Positions 8,980 through 18,700 of a DNA stretch of 64,000 bases are shown piece after piece; position 1 is the stretch's first letter; each line of letters begins with the position of its first letter. Below the pieces are notes generated by a model. That model searched no databases. It saw only the letters and a list, made by a program, of their open reading frames with translations, and was not told the DNA's origin. The stretch lies in the NCBI RefSeq assembly GCF_016649425.1, contig NZ_JADRCR010000013.1, positions 1 to 64,000 on the forward strand, read 5' to 3'. A program made the position numbers and the translations under genes. Source of the DNA: Limnobaculum allomyrinae. GTDB lineage: Bacteria; Pseudomonadota; Gammaproteobacteria; Enterobacterales; Enterobacteriaceae.

Positions 8980-9030
8980 GTTAAAAGCGCCACAAGTCTG
9001 GTATAAAACCAAGATTGCGGCGCTTTTAAC
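8980..9030. terminator. Inverted repeat, possible terminator after the flavoenzyme gene
   Basis: Perfect 12-bp arms GTTAAAAGCGCC (8980-8991) and GGCGCTTTTAAC (9019-9030) are separated by 27 bases. The right arm carries TTTT after the GC core, as in many bidirectional terminators, but the loop is long and no further U-run follows. Confidence 0.5.
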
Positions 9031-9312
9031 AACACATTCATCTGGTGAAACGTTCGTTTATTTAAGTATCAATATCAGCATTACATGTTGTGAGTTTCAC
9101 ATATTACTTCTATCAATAGCTTCAATATAAACAACAAGTAAGAAAGATTTTACTCGTTTTCAGGAAACAAACCCTCCTACTTAATGAGGCTGCAACTATT
9201 ACGCTATTTATCTAATGGGGCTTAAATAGTAGTAGACAGCGTAATGTCTCTTATATAACTTACGCCCAAGCCTCTTATCAATTGACATGGAACTCGTTCG
9301 TTTTTGGAATAG
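9031..9312. other. Intergenic region upstream of the two-partner secretion genes
   Basis: AT-rich, with no credible gene. It holds an 8-bp inverted repeat ATTACGCT (9198-9205) / AGCGTAAT (9238-9245) that could be an operator. The tpsB promoter probably lies here, but I could not fix a convincing -35/-10 pair at a sensible distance from the start. Confidence 0.4.
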
Positions 9313-11019
9313 ATGGAATTATTATTTTCTCAAAAATACAATTATATAAAATCATTTCCACTACTCATAACACTGATCCCCTTGATTAGTGAGGCTGCCC
9401 CTGAACTTAACCAAATCAATAATCAACAAACTATTAATCAACAAGAACGCCAAAAAGCTTTAGAACAACAACTCTCTCCTGACCGCCCCGATGTACGTAT
9501 CGAACTACCCGCCGGTAGTTCAACCATTGACCAATTCCCTGCAGAAGAAGCCTGTTTTCCTATCAATCAGGTAGAATTGAGCGGAAGCCAATATCTGACT
9601 AATTGGTTATCACTGCAGTCCATCGCTAATCAGGCCAATGGCCAGTGTTTAGGGGGACAGGGAATCAATTTGCTGATGAGCGCCCTGCAAAATCGCTTAA
9701 TTGACAGAGGTTACATCACCACACGCGTACTGGCACCACCGCAGGATTTAACCAGTGGTAAACTTGAGTTGAAAATACTGGAAGGGAAAGTCAGCCGTAT
9801 ATTTCTTTCTACGGATAGCGATAGCTATATTCAAACTTTTAATACGCTTCCCGTATCTGATGGTGATTTACTAAATCTGAGAGACATTGAGCAAGGGCTG
9901 GAGAATTTACGTCGGGTTCCTACCGCTCAGGCAGATATCAATATGATGCCGGGACAAGAGCCAGGGGAAACCGAACTGGCCATAACCTGGAAACAAAACC
10001 GTCACTGGCGCATAGGCGCCTCGTTAGATGACTCAGGTACCGTAAGCACAGGTCGCTATCAGGGAGGATTAACCCTGTATGTGGACAACCCTTTATCGCT
10101 TAATGATACCTTCTATATCTCCGGTGGCCACGATTTGCAGTGGAAAAACGATCGGGGAAGCCACAACTATGCGGCTCACTATTCGGTTCCTTATGGCTAT
10201 TGGAGTCTGAATGCTACCACCAGTGCCTATAGCTATAATCAAAAAGTCGCGGGCCTGATAGAAGATTATAACTACAGTGGCGAAAGCAAAAATCTGACTT
10301 TTGGTTTAAGTCGTTTACTACATCGTGATGCATCACAAAAAACGATATTCACATATGATGTATTACTAAGAGAAAGTCGAAATTACATTAACGATACTGA
10401 GATAGAAGTTCAGCGTCGAAATACTGCTGCATGGCGAATAGGACTAGCGCATCGCCACTACATTGATGCTATTACGCTGGATGCTGGCATCACCTATCAA
10501 CAAGGTACCCGTTGGTTTGGCGCACAACCTGCACCAGAAGAGTATAATGGGCAAGCTACCGCGTTGAGTAAGATCACCCAACTGTCAGCAAATCTGGATT
10601 GGCCTTTTAATCTGCTTGAACAGCAATTTAGTTTTCGTTCGCAGTATCAACGCCAACTCCCTTCCAGCACCGCCCTGACCTCTCAGGAGCGTTTTTCTAT
10701 CGGTGGTCGTTATACGGTACGTGGTTTTGATGGTGAATTGAGCCTGTCGGCAGATCGCGGTTGGTTTACCCGTAATGAATTAGCCTGGCGAACACCGCTG
10801 CCAGCGCAAGAGCTGTATGTAGGTATGGATTATGGTGAAGTCGGTGGCCAGGGAAGTAATTACCTGCTGGGAAAACACCTGGCGGGTGCCGTTCTGGGGC
10901 TGAGAGGCTATGCCTTTCGTACCAGCTATGATGTTTTTGCCGGAATCCCAACTTCGAAGCCGGATGGCTTCCGCACCGATCCGGTGACGTTGGGGTTCAA
11001 CCTTAACTGGCAATATTGA
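9313..11019 (+). CDS. Two-partner secretion outer-membrane transporter (TpsB, ShlB/FhaC/HecB family)
   Basis: Exports a partner TpsA exoprotein across the outer membrane. The 568 residues comprise an N-terminal signal sequence (about 1-28, LISEAAPE), then a helix-rich stretch with [21 protein letters not shown]-type domains follow (about 75-225, including [19 protein letters not shown] and [11 protein letters not shown]). The 16-strand barrel (about 230-568) ends in an aromatic residue (NWQY). The family signature VRGF of loop L6 is at 469-472. The start has a GGAA element 4 bases upstream. Its TpsA partner starts 81 bp downstream. Confidence 0.93.
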   Translation: MELLFSQKYNYIKSFPLLITLIPLISEAAPELNQINNQQTINQQERQKALEQQLSPDRPDVRIELPAGSSTIDQFPAEEACFPINQVELSGSQYLTNWLSLQSIANQANGQCLGGQGINLLMSALQNRLIDRGYITTRVLAPPQDLTSGKLELKILEGKVSRIFLSTDSDSYIQTFNTLPVSDGDLLNLRDIEQGLENLRRVPTAQADINMMPGQEPGETELAITWKQNRHWRIGASLDDSGTVSTGRYQGGLTLYVDNPLSLNDTFYISGGHDLQWKNDRGSHNYAAHYSVPYGYWSLNATTSAYSYNQKVAGLIEDYNYSGESKNLTFGLSRLLHRDASQKTIFTYDVLLRESRNYINDTEIEVQRRNTAAWRIGLAHRHYIDAITLDAGITYQQGTRWFGAQPAPEEYNGQATALSKITQLSANLDWPFNLLEQQFSFRSQYQRQLPSSTALTSQERFSIGGRYTVRGFDGELSLSADRGWFTRNELAWRTPLPAQELYVGMDYGEVGGQGSNYLLGKHLAGAVLGLRGYAFRTSYDVFAGIPTSKPDGFRTDPVTLGFNLNWQY

Positions 11020-11100
11020 GACTGCATGGATGCTGAAATTATCTGAAAGACAGACAACAAATAATAATTATGATGCCTTTGAAATAAAAGGAATTTATTT

Positions 11101-14100
11101 ATGAACAAGAAATTGTATCGCGTGATTTTTAACCGGATACGGGGCATGTTGGTAGTTGTTCCTGAAATAGCAGGTACTCACTCAGCAGGTGACTCCTCTT
11201 CCGGCAGTGGACAAACATTTGGTCAGCTCATTGCTGGCCTGTCCCCACTGGTGTTGATGACCAGTATCGCGTTGGGATTCATCAGCATCAGTTTACCTGC
11301 TCAAGCCAATATTGTGGCGGATCCAAACGCGCCTGGTAATCAGCAACCTACCATTCTTGGTAGCGGTAATGGCACACCACAGGTCAATATTCAGGCTCCC
11401 AGCTCTGGAGGGGTTTCACGCAACACCTACAGCCAATTCGATGTGGATAATCGCGGTGTTATTCTTAATAACTCAGGTTCATCAGTACAGACACAATTAG
11501 GTGGCTATATTGATGGGAACCCTAACATGGCTCAGGGCAGCGCCAAAGTCATTTTGAATGAAGTTAACTCTCGCGATCCAAGCCGTCTGAACGGTTATGT
11601 GGAAGTAGCAGGACAAAAAGCTCAGGTCGTCATTGCTAACCCGTCAGGTATTACCTGTGATGGATGTGGATTTATCAACTCCAACCGGGCAACGTTAACC
11701 ACCGGTACTCCGGTGATGAATAACGGCAACCTTGAAGGCTATGATGTCCGTCAGGGAAAAATCACCATTCAGGGAAAAGGACTGGACGGCAGTAAACAGA
11801 GCTATACCGATATCGTAGCCCAATCAGTTGAAGTTAACGCCGGGGTATGGGCCAATGAATTAAATGTGGTCACCGGTAAGAACAAAGTTAGTGCTGATAC
11901 TAAACGCGTGGAAAAACAAGGCAACCGTGATGCCAATAGCCCACAGTTCTCTGTTGACGTATCTGCACTGGGGGGCATGTACGCTAACAGTATTCGCATG
12001 GTGGGTACTGAAAACGGCGTTGGTGTTCGTAACGCTGGTAACATCGGTACTCAGGCGGGTTCGGTAGTGATTACTGCTGATGGACGTATTGAAAACAAAG
12101 GTACCATCACTAGTGCACAAAACCTGCAAATCTCTACTCAGCAAGGTATAAGCAACCAAGGAACCCTGCACGCTAAGCAAGAAGTCATTCTCACCGCACA
12201 GGGCAAAATTGAAAACACCAGTACGGGTAAAATTAACGCTGCAGAAAATATCACCATTAGTTCTCAGGATAATATAACTAACCAGGGAACGATTTCTGCC
12301 AGCAAAAAAGCCACCATTAAGAACAACGCTAATATCACTAACAGCGGAACCATCGTTACGCAGCAAAACCTGTCTGTTTCAGCCAAATCCATTGATAATA
12401 AAGGCACTTTAAAAAGTAACGGTAGTACCACTATTAGCACCCAGGATTATCTCAACAGTACAACTGGTTCTCAAATTATCAGTGATGGTTTTCTGAGCAT
12501 CACCAGTGGTGGTCACCTGACGAATCAGGGTGATATTAGTGCTTCTGACGGCGCGACATTGACCAGCCAGGATGCATTTTTTAACAGTGGCGTTCTGTAC
12601 AGTAAAGGCGAGCTGTGGATTAGCGCCGATCGGTCAATTTCCAATTACGGTACTATCAGTACCGACCGTAACCTCAATCTGACAACCTACGGAACCCTGT
12701 TTAATCAGGGAATGATTTACGGGAAAGGTTTAGTTTCACTGAATGCAGGGAATGATATTACCAATCAAGGCACTATTGGGTCTGACAGTGGATTAACATT
12801 AACGACCGCGGGTAGCCTGTTAAATAGCGGTGCTCTACAAAGTCATGGTGCTCTGGAGATTCACGCAGATAATGGCGTGAATAATAACGGTACTATTAGC
12901 ACTAACAGCGACTTAAACCTGACAACTAAAGGAAGTTTGCTAAATGATGGCACTATTTATACTAAAAATAATGCCACCATCAACGCCGTTGGTTCGGTGA
13001 CCAACACCGGCACAATAAGCGCCGATCGTAACTTAACGTTAACCACATCTGATTCACTGCATAACAGAGGGACGCTGCACAGCAAAGGTAGCGGTAATTA
13101 CCGTGCTGGTGGCAACTTCATCAACAGTAAATTAATGCGCAGCGAAGATCAGTTATTACTGAATGCTGATGGTTCGATTGTTAACGAAGCGGATATTTTC
13201 GCCTTTGCTGGCCTTAACCTGAGTTCAGGACAAAGCTTCTATAATCGTTCTAAAGTGTACAGCGGTGGTGAAATCAATCTGAGAGCTACCAACAATATTG
13301 TTAACGCATCGGCATTGGTAGCACTAAATGATATTATGTTAGTGGCCGCTAACTTTAACAATACCAGCGAAGCGCTACTCGCTGCCGGCGTAAACGACAA
13401 TGGCGAAATGGCTGGCCACGGCAATATCACTATTCAAGTTCAACAGCCGGCCAACCTGCAAGGTCAAATTATTGCTACTGGTGAAATCAGTGTCGTGGCG
13501 GATGGAATCAATCTGTCCGGTGCTCAAGTCAGCGCTGACAGCATGGTGCTACAAGCGCGGCATGGAGATATCATTACCAATTCATCTCACTTGTATGTCG
13601 ACAATACTCTCAATGCAGAAACCACCGGCAGTTGGAGCAATTCAGGTGGCCGGATATATGCAAACCAACTGACATTAAACGCCGCCTCACTCAATAATGA
13701 TGCTTTGGCTGAAATCCGGGCTAATACCACACAGCTCAACATCAGTGGAACACTGACTAACCGCGGATTGATTGACGGAATTCTCACCCAGCTACAAGCC
13801 CGACAGATTGATAACTATGGCTCGGGTCGTATTCATGGTACCTGGCTGCAACTGCAGGCTGACACTATCAATAACCGTTTTGAGAACGGCAGCGCCGCTA
13901 CACTGCTTGGTCGTGAGAGTATTAATATCGGCACTAATGTTTTAAATAACTATACCCATTCGCAAATTTTCAGCGGTGGAAATATGTCCATTGGCCGGAC
14001 GTTGGATGATAATGGCAATACTTCGGGCCAGGCGAGCGAGATTAACAACCACAGCGCTACTATCGAAGCGCTTGGCAATCTGGAACTCGTGGTTAACCAA

Positions 14101-15048
14101 CTAAAAAATATTAATGACTACTTTACTTCGGACGCTTCTCCTTACGACCCTGATATAACAAAAGGCGACCCGGCGAAAATTTTAGCTAGCGGTAATCTGA
14201 CCATTTCTGCCGATACAGTTCTGAACGATAAAAGCCAAATTGATGCGGGGAAAATCCTGAAAATTGATGCCAATCAGATAATTGATAATAAAATTCCTGA
14301 TACTCATTCTATTGATGATACTGAAACCATAACGCTTCATTCTGAGTCTGCTTCGACGCGTGATGAGCATCAAGACGCCTCTAATTCTGTGGCTCAAAAA
14401 AATGTTTCTCGTCTTGCTGAAATGCTCAGTAGCTCCTCAATAAACAGCGATCGCAACACAGTGAATCCTCATCAGGAAAGCTATCGACCAAATATCAATC
14501 TTGGCGCAATGAATATTGATCGAGTTACCGTACAAATTAATGAATTGAATGGTCCCGGAGAAATTAATATTGCTGCCAATTCACCGGCGCAAAATATGCC
14601 GTTACTGGACTCCAACATTTACACAATGCCCCCAGTTGTGGGTAATAGTGTTCTGGTAGAAAGCGATCCAAAGTTTACGGATTATAAAACCTGGCTGGCT
14701 TCAGACTATATGGCCAGTAGACTAAAGACTGAGCACAATAGTACTCACAGACATCTGGAAGATGCTTACTATGAACAACAACTTATTCGTGACCAAATTA
14801 TCAACCTGACAGGACCGCGCTTTTTAAATCATTCCACCAATGATGAAGAGCAATATGTGGCTCTGATGAATGCAGGCATTGAGTTTGCTCAAAAATATAA
14901 CTTATCGTTAGGGGTACCTCTGACATCAGAACAGGTAGGCAACCTGACTTCAGATATTATTTGGTTAATCAATCGTGAAGTCATTCAGGCAGATGGCACT
15001 AAACAAAACGTTTTAGTTCCTCAGGTTTATACTGTTACGAAGTTATAA
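11101..15048 (+). CDS. Filamentous-hemagglutinin-like TpsA exoprotein, short form
   Basis: Secreted beta-helical adhesin, 1315 residues, exported by the TpsB just upstream. It starts with an extended signal peptide region (MNKKLYRVIFNRIRGMLVVV), a hydrophobic segment near 52-73 and cleavage around AQA-NIV. The TPS secretion domain carries NPNM (140-143) and NPSGI (180-184) with a conserved CDGC pair. A long hemagglutinin repeat region follows, with NQGTI/NSGTI-type 20-residue repeats (about 300-900). The C-terminus has the conserved DYKTWL...DAYYEQQLIRDQI...ILVPQVY-type module. In FHA/CdiA relatives this module is normally followed by more repeats and often a toxin; here the protein stops about 5 residues after PQVY. 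A perfect terminator follows. It could be a natural short adhesin or a truncated one. Confidence 0.9.
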   Translation: MNKKLYRVIFNRIRGMLVVVPEIAGTHSAGDSSSGSGQTFGQLIAGLSPLVLMTSIALGFISISLPAQANIVADPNAPGNQQPTILGSGNGTPQVNIQAPSSGGVSRNTYSQFDVDNRGVILNNSGSSVQTQLGGYIDGNPNMAQGSAKVILNEVNSRDPSRLNGYVEVAGQKAQVVIANPSGITCDGCGFINSNRATLTTGTPVMNNGNLEGYDVRQGKITIQGKGLDGSKQSYTDIVAQSVEVNAGVWANELNVVTGKNKVSADTKRVEKQGNRDANSPQFSVDVSALGGMYANSIRMVGTENGVGVRNAGNIGTQAGSVVITADGRIENKGTITSAQNLQISTQQGISNQGTLHAKQEVILTAQGKIENTSTGKINAAENITISSQDNITNQGTISASKKATIKNNANITNSGTIVTQQNLSVSAKSIDNKGTLKSNGSTTISTQDYLNSTTGSQIISDGFLSITSGGHLTNQGDISASDGATLTSQDAFFNSGVLYSKGELWISADRSISNYGTISTDRNLNLTTYGTLFNQGMIYGKGLVSLNAGNDITNQGTIGSDSGLTLTTAGSLLNSGALQSHGALEIHADNGVNNNGTISTNSDLNLTTKGSLLNDGTIYTKNNATINAVGSVTNTGTISADRNLTLTTSDSLHNRGTLHSKGSGNYRAGGNFINSKLMRSEDQLLLNADGSIVNEADIFAFAGLNLSSGQSFYNRSKVYSGGEINLRATNNIVNASALVALNDIMLVAANFNNTSEALLAAGVNDNGEMAGHGNITIQVQQPANLQGQIIATGEISVVADGINLSGAQVSADSMVLQARHGDIITNSSHLYVDNTLNAETTGSWSNSGGRIYANQLTLNAASLNNDALAEIRANTTQLNISGTLTNRGLIDGILTQLQARQIDNYGSGRIHGTWLQLQADTINNRFENGSAATLLGRESINIGTNVLNNYTHSQIFSGGNMSIGRTLDDNGNTSGQASEINNHSATIEALGNLELVVNQLKNINDYFTSDASPYDPDITKGDPAKILASGNLTISADTVLNDKSQIDAGKILKIDANQIIDNKIPDTHSIDDTETITLHSESASTRDEHQDASNSVAQKNVSRLAEMLSSSSINSDRNTVNPHQESYRPNINLGAMNIDRVTVQINELNGPGEINIAANSPAQNMPLLDSNIYTMPPVVGNSVLVESDPKFTDYKTWLASDYMASRLKTEHNSTHRHLEDAYYEQQLIRDQIINLTGPRFLNHSTNDEEQYVALMNAGIEFAQKYNLSLGVPLTSEQVGNLTSDIIWLINREVIQADGTKQNVLVPQVYTVTKL

Positions 15049-15070
15049 CCCATTGAATTATAGATATCAT

Positions 15071-15110
15071 AGATAGATAAAAAGCGTCTGAAGGCGCTTT
15101 TTATCTATCT
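15071..15110 (+). terminator. Terminator after the TpsA gene
   Basis: A perfect 16-bp stem AGATAGATAAAAAGCG pairs with CGCTTTTTATCTATCT around an 8-base loop. It is symmetrical, with a T-run inside the right arm. It starts 23 bp after the tpsA stop. Confidence 0.85.
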
Positions 15111-15707
15111 ATTCAATTAATCAGGCAGCTGATAAATGTTAATAACAAAACATCAGACTCCCATTAGAGAAATGACTATATCGATTATTAGTCATATCGA
15201 GTTTCATTCTTTAAATAGACCATAATATAAATAGCATACAGTTCAAATGGTAAAAAAATAAATACTATAGTATATGAAATTATTTTCCTTATATTTTATC
15301 AATCCCTTCCAAATAAAAAAGACAAATTAACACTGTTGTATTAATTTAATAGCCAACCTTCATTAAGTGATGCAGATCACATTTCAAATATATTTATATT
15401 TTGATATTCACAATATTACTTATGAATAATCAATATCATTCAACCATATAAACAATATGGTTATATCAACATAATAGATTTGCCAAAAACAAACCCACTG
15501 CTAGCCTTAATTAATAACACAATCAGAATTAGAAAGTCTCTTTATTATCTATAAAAATTCATTTAATTAACAATCAATTAAGTTAGATTGATTTATTTAA
15601 AATCAATTTTAATCCTATGGCATTAAATAATTTAAATATGAAAAAATAAAGAGAACACCCGTTTAATCAACATGAAAACACTTTAAAAACGACAGTTGGG
15701 GAAAGAT
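15111..15707. other. AT-rich intergenic region upstream of the trimeric autotransporter
   Basis: About 600 bp of very AT-rich sequence with no open frame worth calling and no recognisable remnant of the missing TpsA C-terminus. It holds one clear CRP-like palindrome (listed separately) and the GGGGAAAG ribosome-binding site of the next gene. High AT content upstream of surface genes is typical of H-NS-silenced regions (inference). Confidence 0.5.
15363..15384. promoter_or_regulatory. Candidate CRP (or FNR) binding site
   Basis: The core AGTGA-TGCAGA-TCACA with flanks TTA and TTT matches the CRP consensus TGTGA-N6-TCACA at 9 of 10 core positions. It is centred about 334 bp before the autotransporter start codon, far enough that the promoter must lie downstream of it. 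The match is seen; the function is inferred. Confidence 0.55.
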
Positions 15708-18700
15708 ATGAATAAAATATTTAGTATATTATGGAATGCATCTTTAGGGTGCTGGGTTGTCGTATCTGAACTTGTACATATTAACAAATCCAACGCCGTT
15801 AAAAGAAATAAAAAAGCCAAAAAAAACAAATGTAAAACATCTTTATTAAATAAAAAGGTTCCATTATCTTTACTGGTATTAATACTAGGAAGTATTGGAT
15901 TTAATTCCTATGCAGGAACAGCAAACTCCTTTTCAGCAGGTATATTAGGGACAGGAGGCCCCGGAGGTTGTTGGAACTCTGCTATAGCGGGTACTGTCGT
16001 CGGAAATGGTGGTGTATGCGATGGTGGCGGAGGTGGTGCTCAGACAGGCCTGGTGGCATATGATGGTTCCGGATCCTATGGAGCTTGGATCAACGTACAA
16101 GGTGTTAATGCCATATCTATTGGTGCAGGCGGCGCAGGCAAACTGAATATAACCAATACCGGGCTCACAGCATATGCTGGCTTAAATATGAGCACCAACA
16201 AAATATCTGGTCTTGCGGCGGGTACAGCACTAACAGATGCCGTAAACCTGAGCCAGCTCAATTCATCTATTTCGTTATTGAGTCAAACAGGCACTCTCTA
16301 TTTTCATGCGAATTCAGTTCTGGCAGACAGCAATGCTACAGGTGCGAACAGTATTGCCGTAGGTCCATTAGCCAGTGCTTCAGGAATAAACGCTATTGCC
16401 ATTGGTAATGGTGCGACAGCAACTAAAAATGACAGCGTGGCGCTGGGAGCCGGATCAACCACCGAAGCTGCCGTTGCCACTACCGGCACCACCATCAATG
16501 GAACCGTCTATACCTTTGCCGGTGTCGCACCAACCAGCGTGGTCAGTATCGGCACCGCCGGTGCCGAGCGTCAGCTGACCCATGTTGCCGCCGGACAGCT
16601 TTCCGCCACCAGTACCGATGCGGTTAACGGCAGTCAGCTGTTTACCACCAATTCTGAAGTCACCAATATCGGTACCAGCGTCACCGGACTCAATACCACG
16701 GTGAACGCGCTGAACACCTCCATCACCAATATCAACAACGGCGTTGGCATTAAGTACTTCCATACCAACGCCGTTCTGGCGGACAGCAATGCCAGTGGCA
16801 CTGACAGCGTGGCCGTCGGATCGGCAGCAACGGCTTTAGGCCTCAGCGCTATTGCCATCGGTAACGGCGCTACCGCCACCGAAGAGGACAGCGTGGCGCT
16901 GGGAGCCGGATCAACCACCGAAGCTGCCGTTGCCACTACCGGCACCACCATCAATGGAACCAACTATACCTTTGCCGGTGACGCACCGGCCAGCATGGTC
17001 AGTATCGGCACCGCCGGTGCCGAGCGTCAGCTGGCTCATGTTGCCGCCGGACAGCTTTCCGCCACCAGTACCGACGCGGTTAACGGCAGTCAGCTGTTTG
17101 CCACCAATTCTGAAGTCACCAATATCGGTACCAGCGTCACCGGCCTTAGCACCACGGTGAATGCACTGAACACTTCCATCACCAATATCAACAATGGCGT
17201 TGGCATTAAGTACTTCCATACCAACTCCGTTCTGGCAGACAGCAATGCCAGTGGCACTGACAGCGTGGCCGTCGGACCGGCAGCGGCTGCCTCCGCCACC
17301 AATAGCATTGCCATCGGTAACGGGGCCACCACCACCGAAGAGGACAGCGTGGCGCTGGGAGCCGGATCAACCACCGAAGCTGCCGTTGCCACTACCGGCA
17401 CCACCATCAATGGAACCAACTATACCTTTGCCGGTGACGCACCGGCCAGCGTGGTCAGTATCGGCACGGCCGGTGCCGAGCGTCAGCTGGCTCATGTTGC
17501 CGCCGGACAGCTTTCCGCCACCAGTACCGACGCGGTTAACGGCAGTCAGCTGTTTGCCACCAATTCTGAAGTCACCAATATCGGCACCAGCGTCACCGGC
17601 CTTAGTACCACGGTGAATGCGCTGAACACCTCCATCACCAATATCAACAACGGCGTTGGCATTAAGTACTTCCATACCAACTCCGTTCTGACGGACAGCA
17701 ACGCCAGTGGCACTGACAGCGTGGCCGTCGGACCGGCAGCAACAGCTTTAGGTCTCAGCGCTATTGCTATCGGTAACGGCGCCACCGCCACCGAAGAGGA
17801 CAGCGTGGCACTGGGAGCCGGATCAACCACCGAAGCTGCCGTTGGCACGACCGGCACCACCATCAATGGAACCGACTATACCTTTGCCGGTGACGCACCG
17901 GCCAGCGTGGTCAGTATCGGCACTGCCGGTGCCGAGCGTCAGCTGACTCATGTTGCCGCCGGACAGCTTTCCGCCACCAGTACCGATGCGGTTAACGGCA
18001 GTCAGCTGTTTGCCACCAATACTGAAGTCACGAACATTGGAGCCACTATTACCAATATCAGTAATGGTGGTGGTATTAAGTACTTCCATGCCAACTCCAC
18101 TCTGGCTGACAGCAATGCCAGTGGCACTGACAGCATAGCGATGGGGCCAGTTGCCATTGCTTCCGCCACTAACTCCATCGCCATTGGTAATGGTGCTACT
18201 GCCACCAGTGACGGCAGTATCGCGTTAGGTCAGGGCTCAATAGCCGATCGTCAGAATAGTATTTCCGTTGGTACCAATGGTGCTGAACGTCAAATCATTA
18301 ATGTCGCGGCAGGAACTAATGATACTGACGCCGTGAACTATGCCCAGTTACGAGCAATATCAGATGATGCGTTACTTTGGGATCCAACACTGACTGCCTT
18401 TAGTGCCAGACACGGTACTACCATGGTTAATAAGATCACCAACGTAGCTGATGGTGATATCAACCAAACCTCAACCGATGCCGTAAATGGTTCTCAACTG
18501 TATGCATTAGATAATCGAGTCACCAGTGTAGATAATCGGGTAACCGTGATCGAAGGCAGTATTAGCGGTGGTGGTATTAAGTACTTCCATAGCAACTCAA
18601 GTGCAGCAGATTCGATAGCCTCTGGTAATAATGCCGTATCTATTGGACCTAACGCACAGGCCTCCGGTGAAAATGCTATTTCAATAGGTAACGGCGCTAC

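Noticed and set aside
11860-12366. 168-codon minus-strand frame inside tpsA
   Set aside because: Shadow of the repeat-rich tpsA reading frame; no ribosome site.
14400-15048. Contact-dependent inhibition toxin at the TpsA C-terminus
   Set aside because: No VENN-type motif and no variable toxin tail or small immunity gene downstream; the protein ends in the conserved PQVY module.
16296-18077. Direct repeats considered as a CRISPR or satellite array
   Set aside because: The unit is 456 bp, in frame and coding throughout, with no short repeat-spacer pattern.
16304-18205. A series of antisense and shifted open frames of about 60-140 codons in the autotransporter
   Set aside because: They recur every 456 bp with the repeat and consist of low-complexity Pro/Ala/Val translations; they are by-products of GC-rich repeats, with no ribosome sites.
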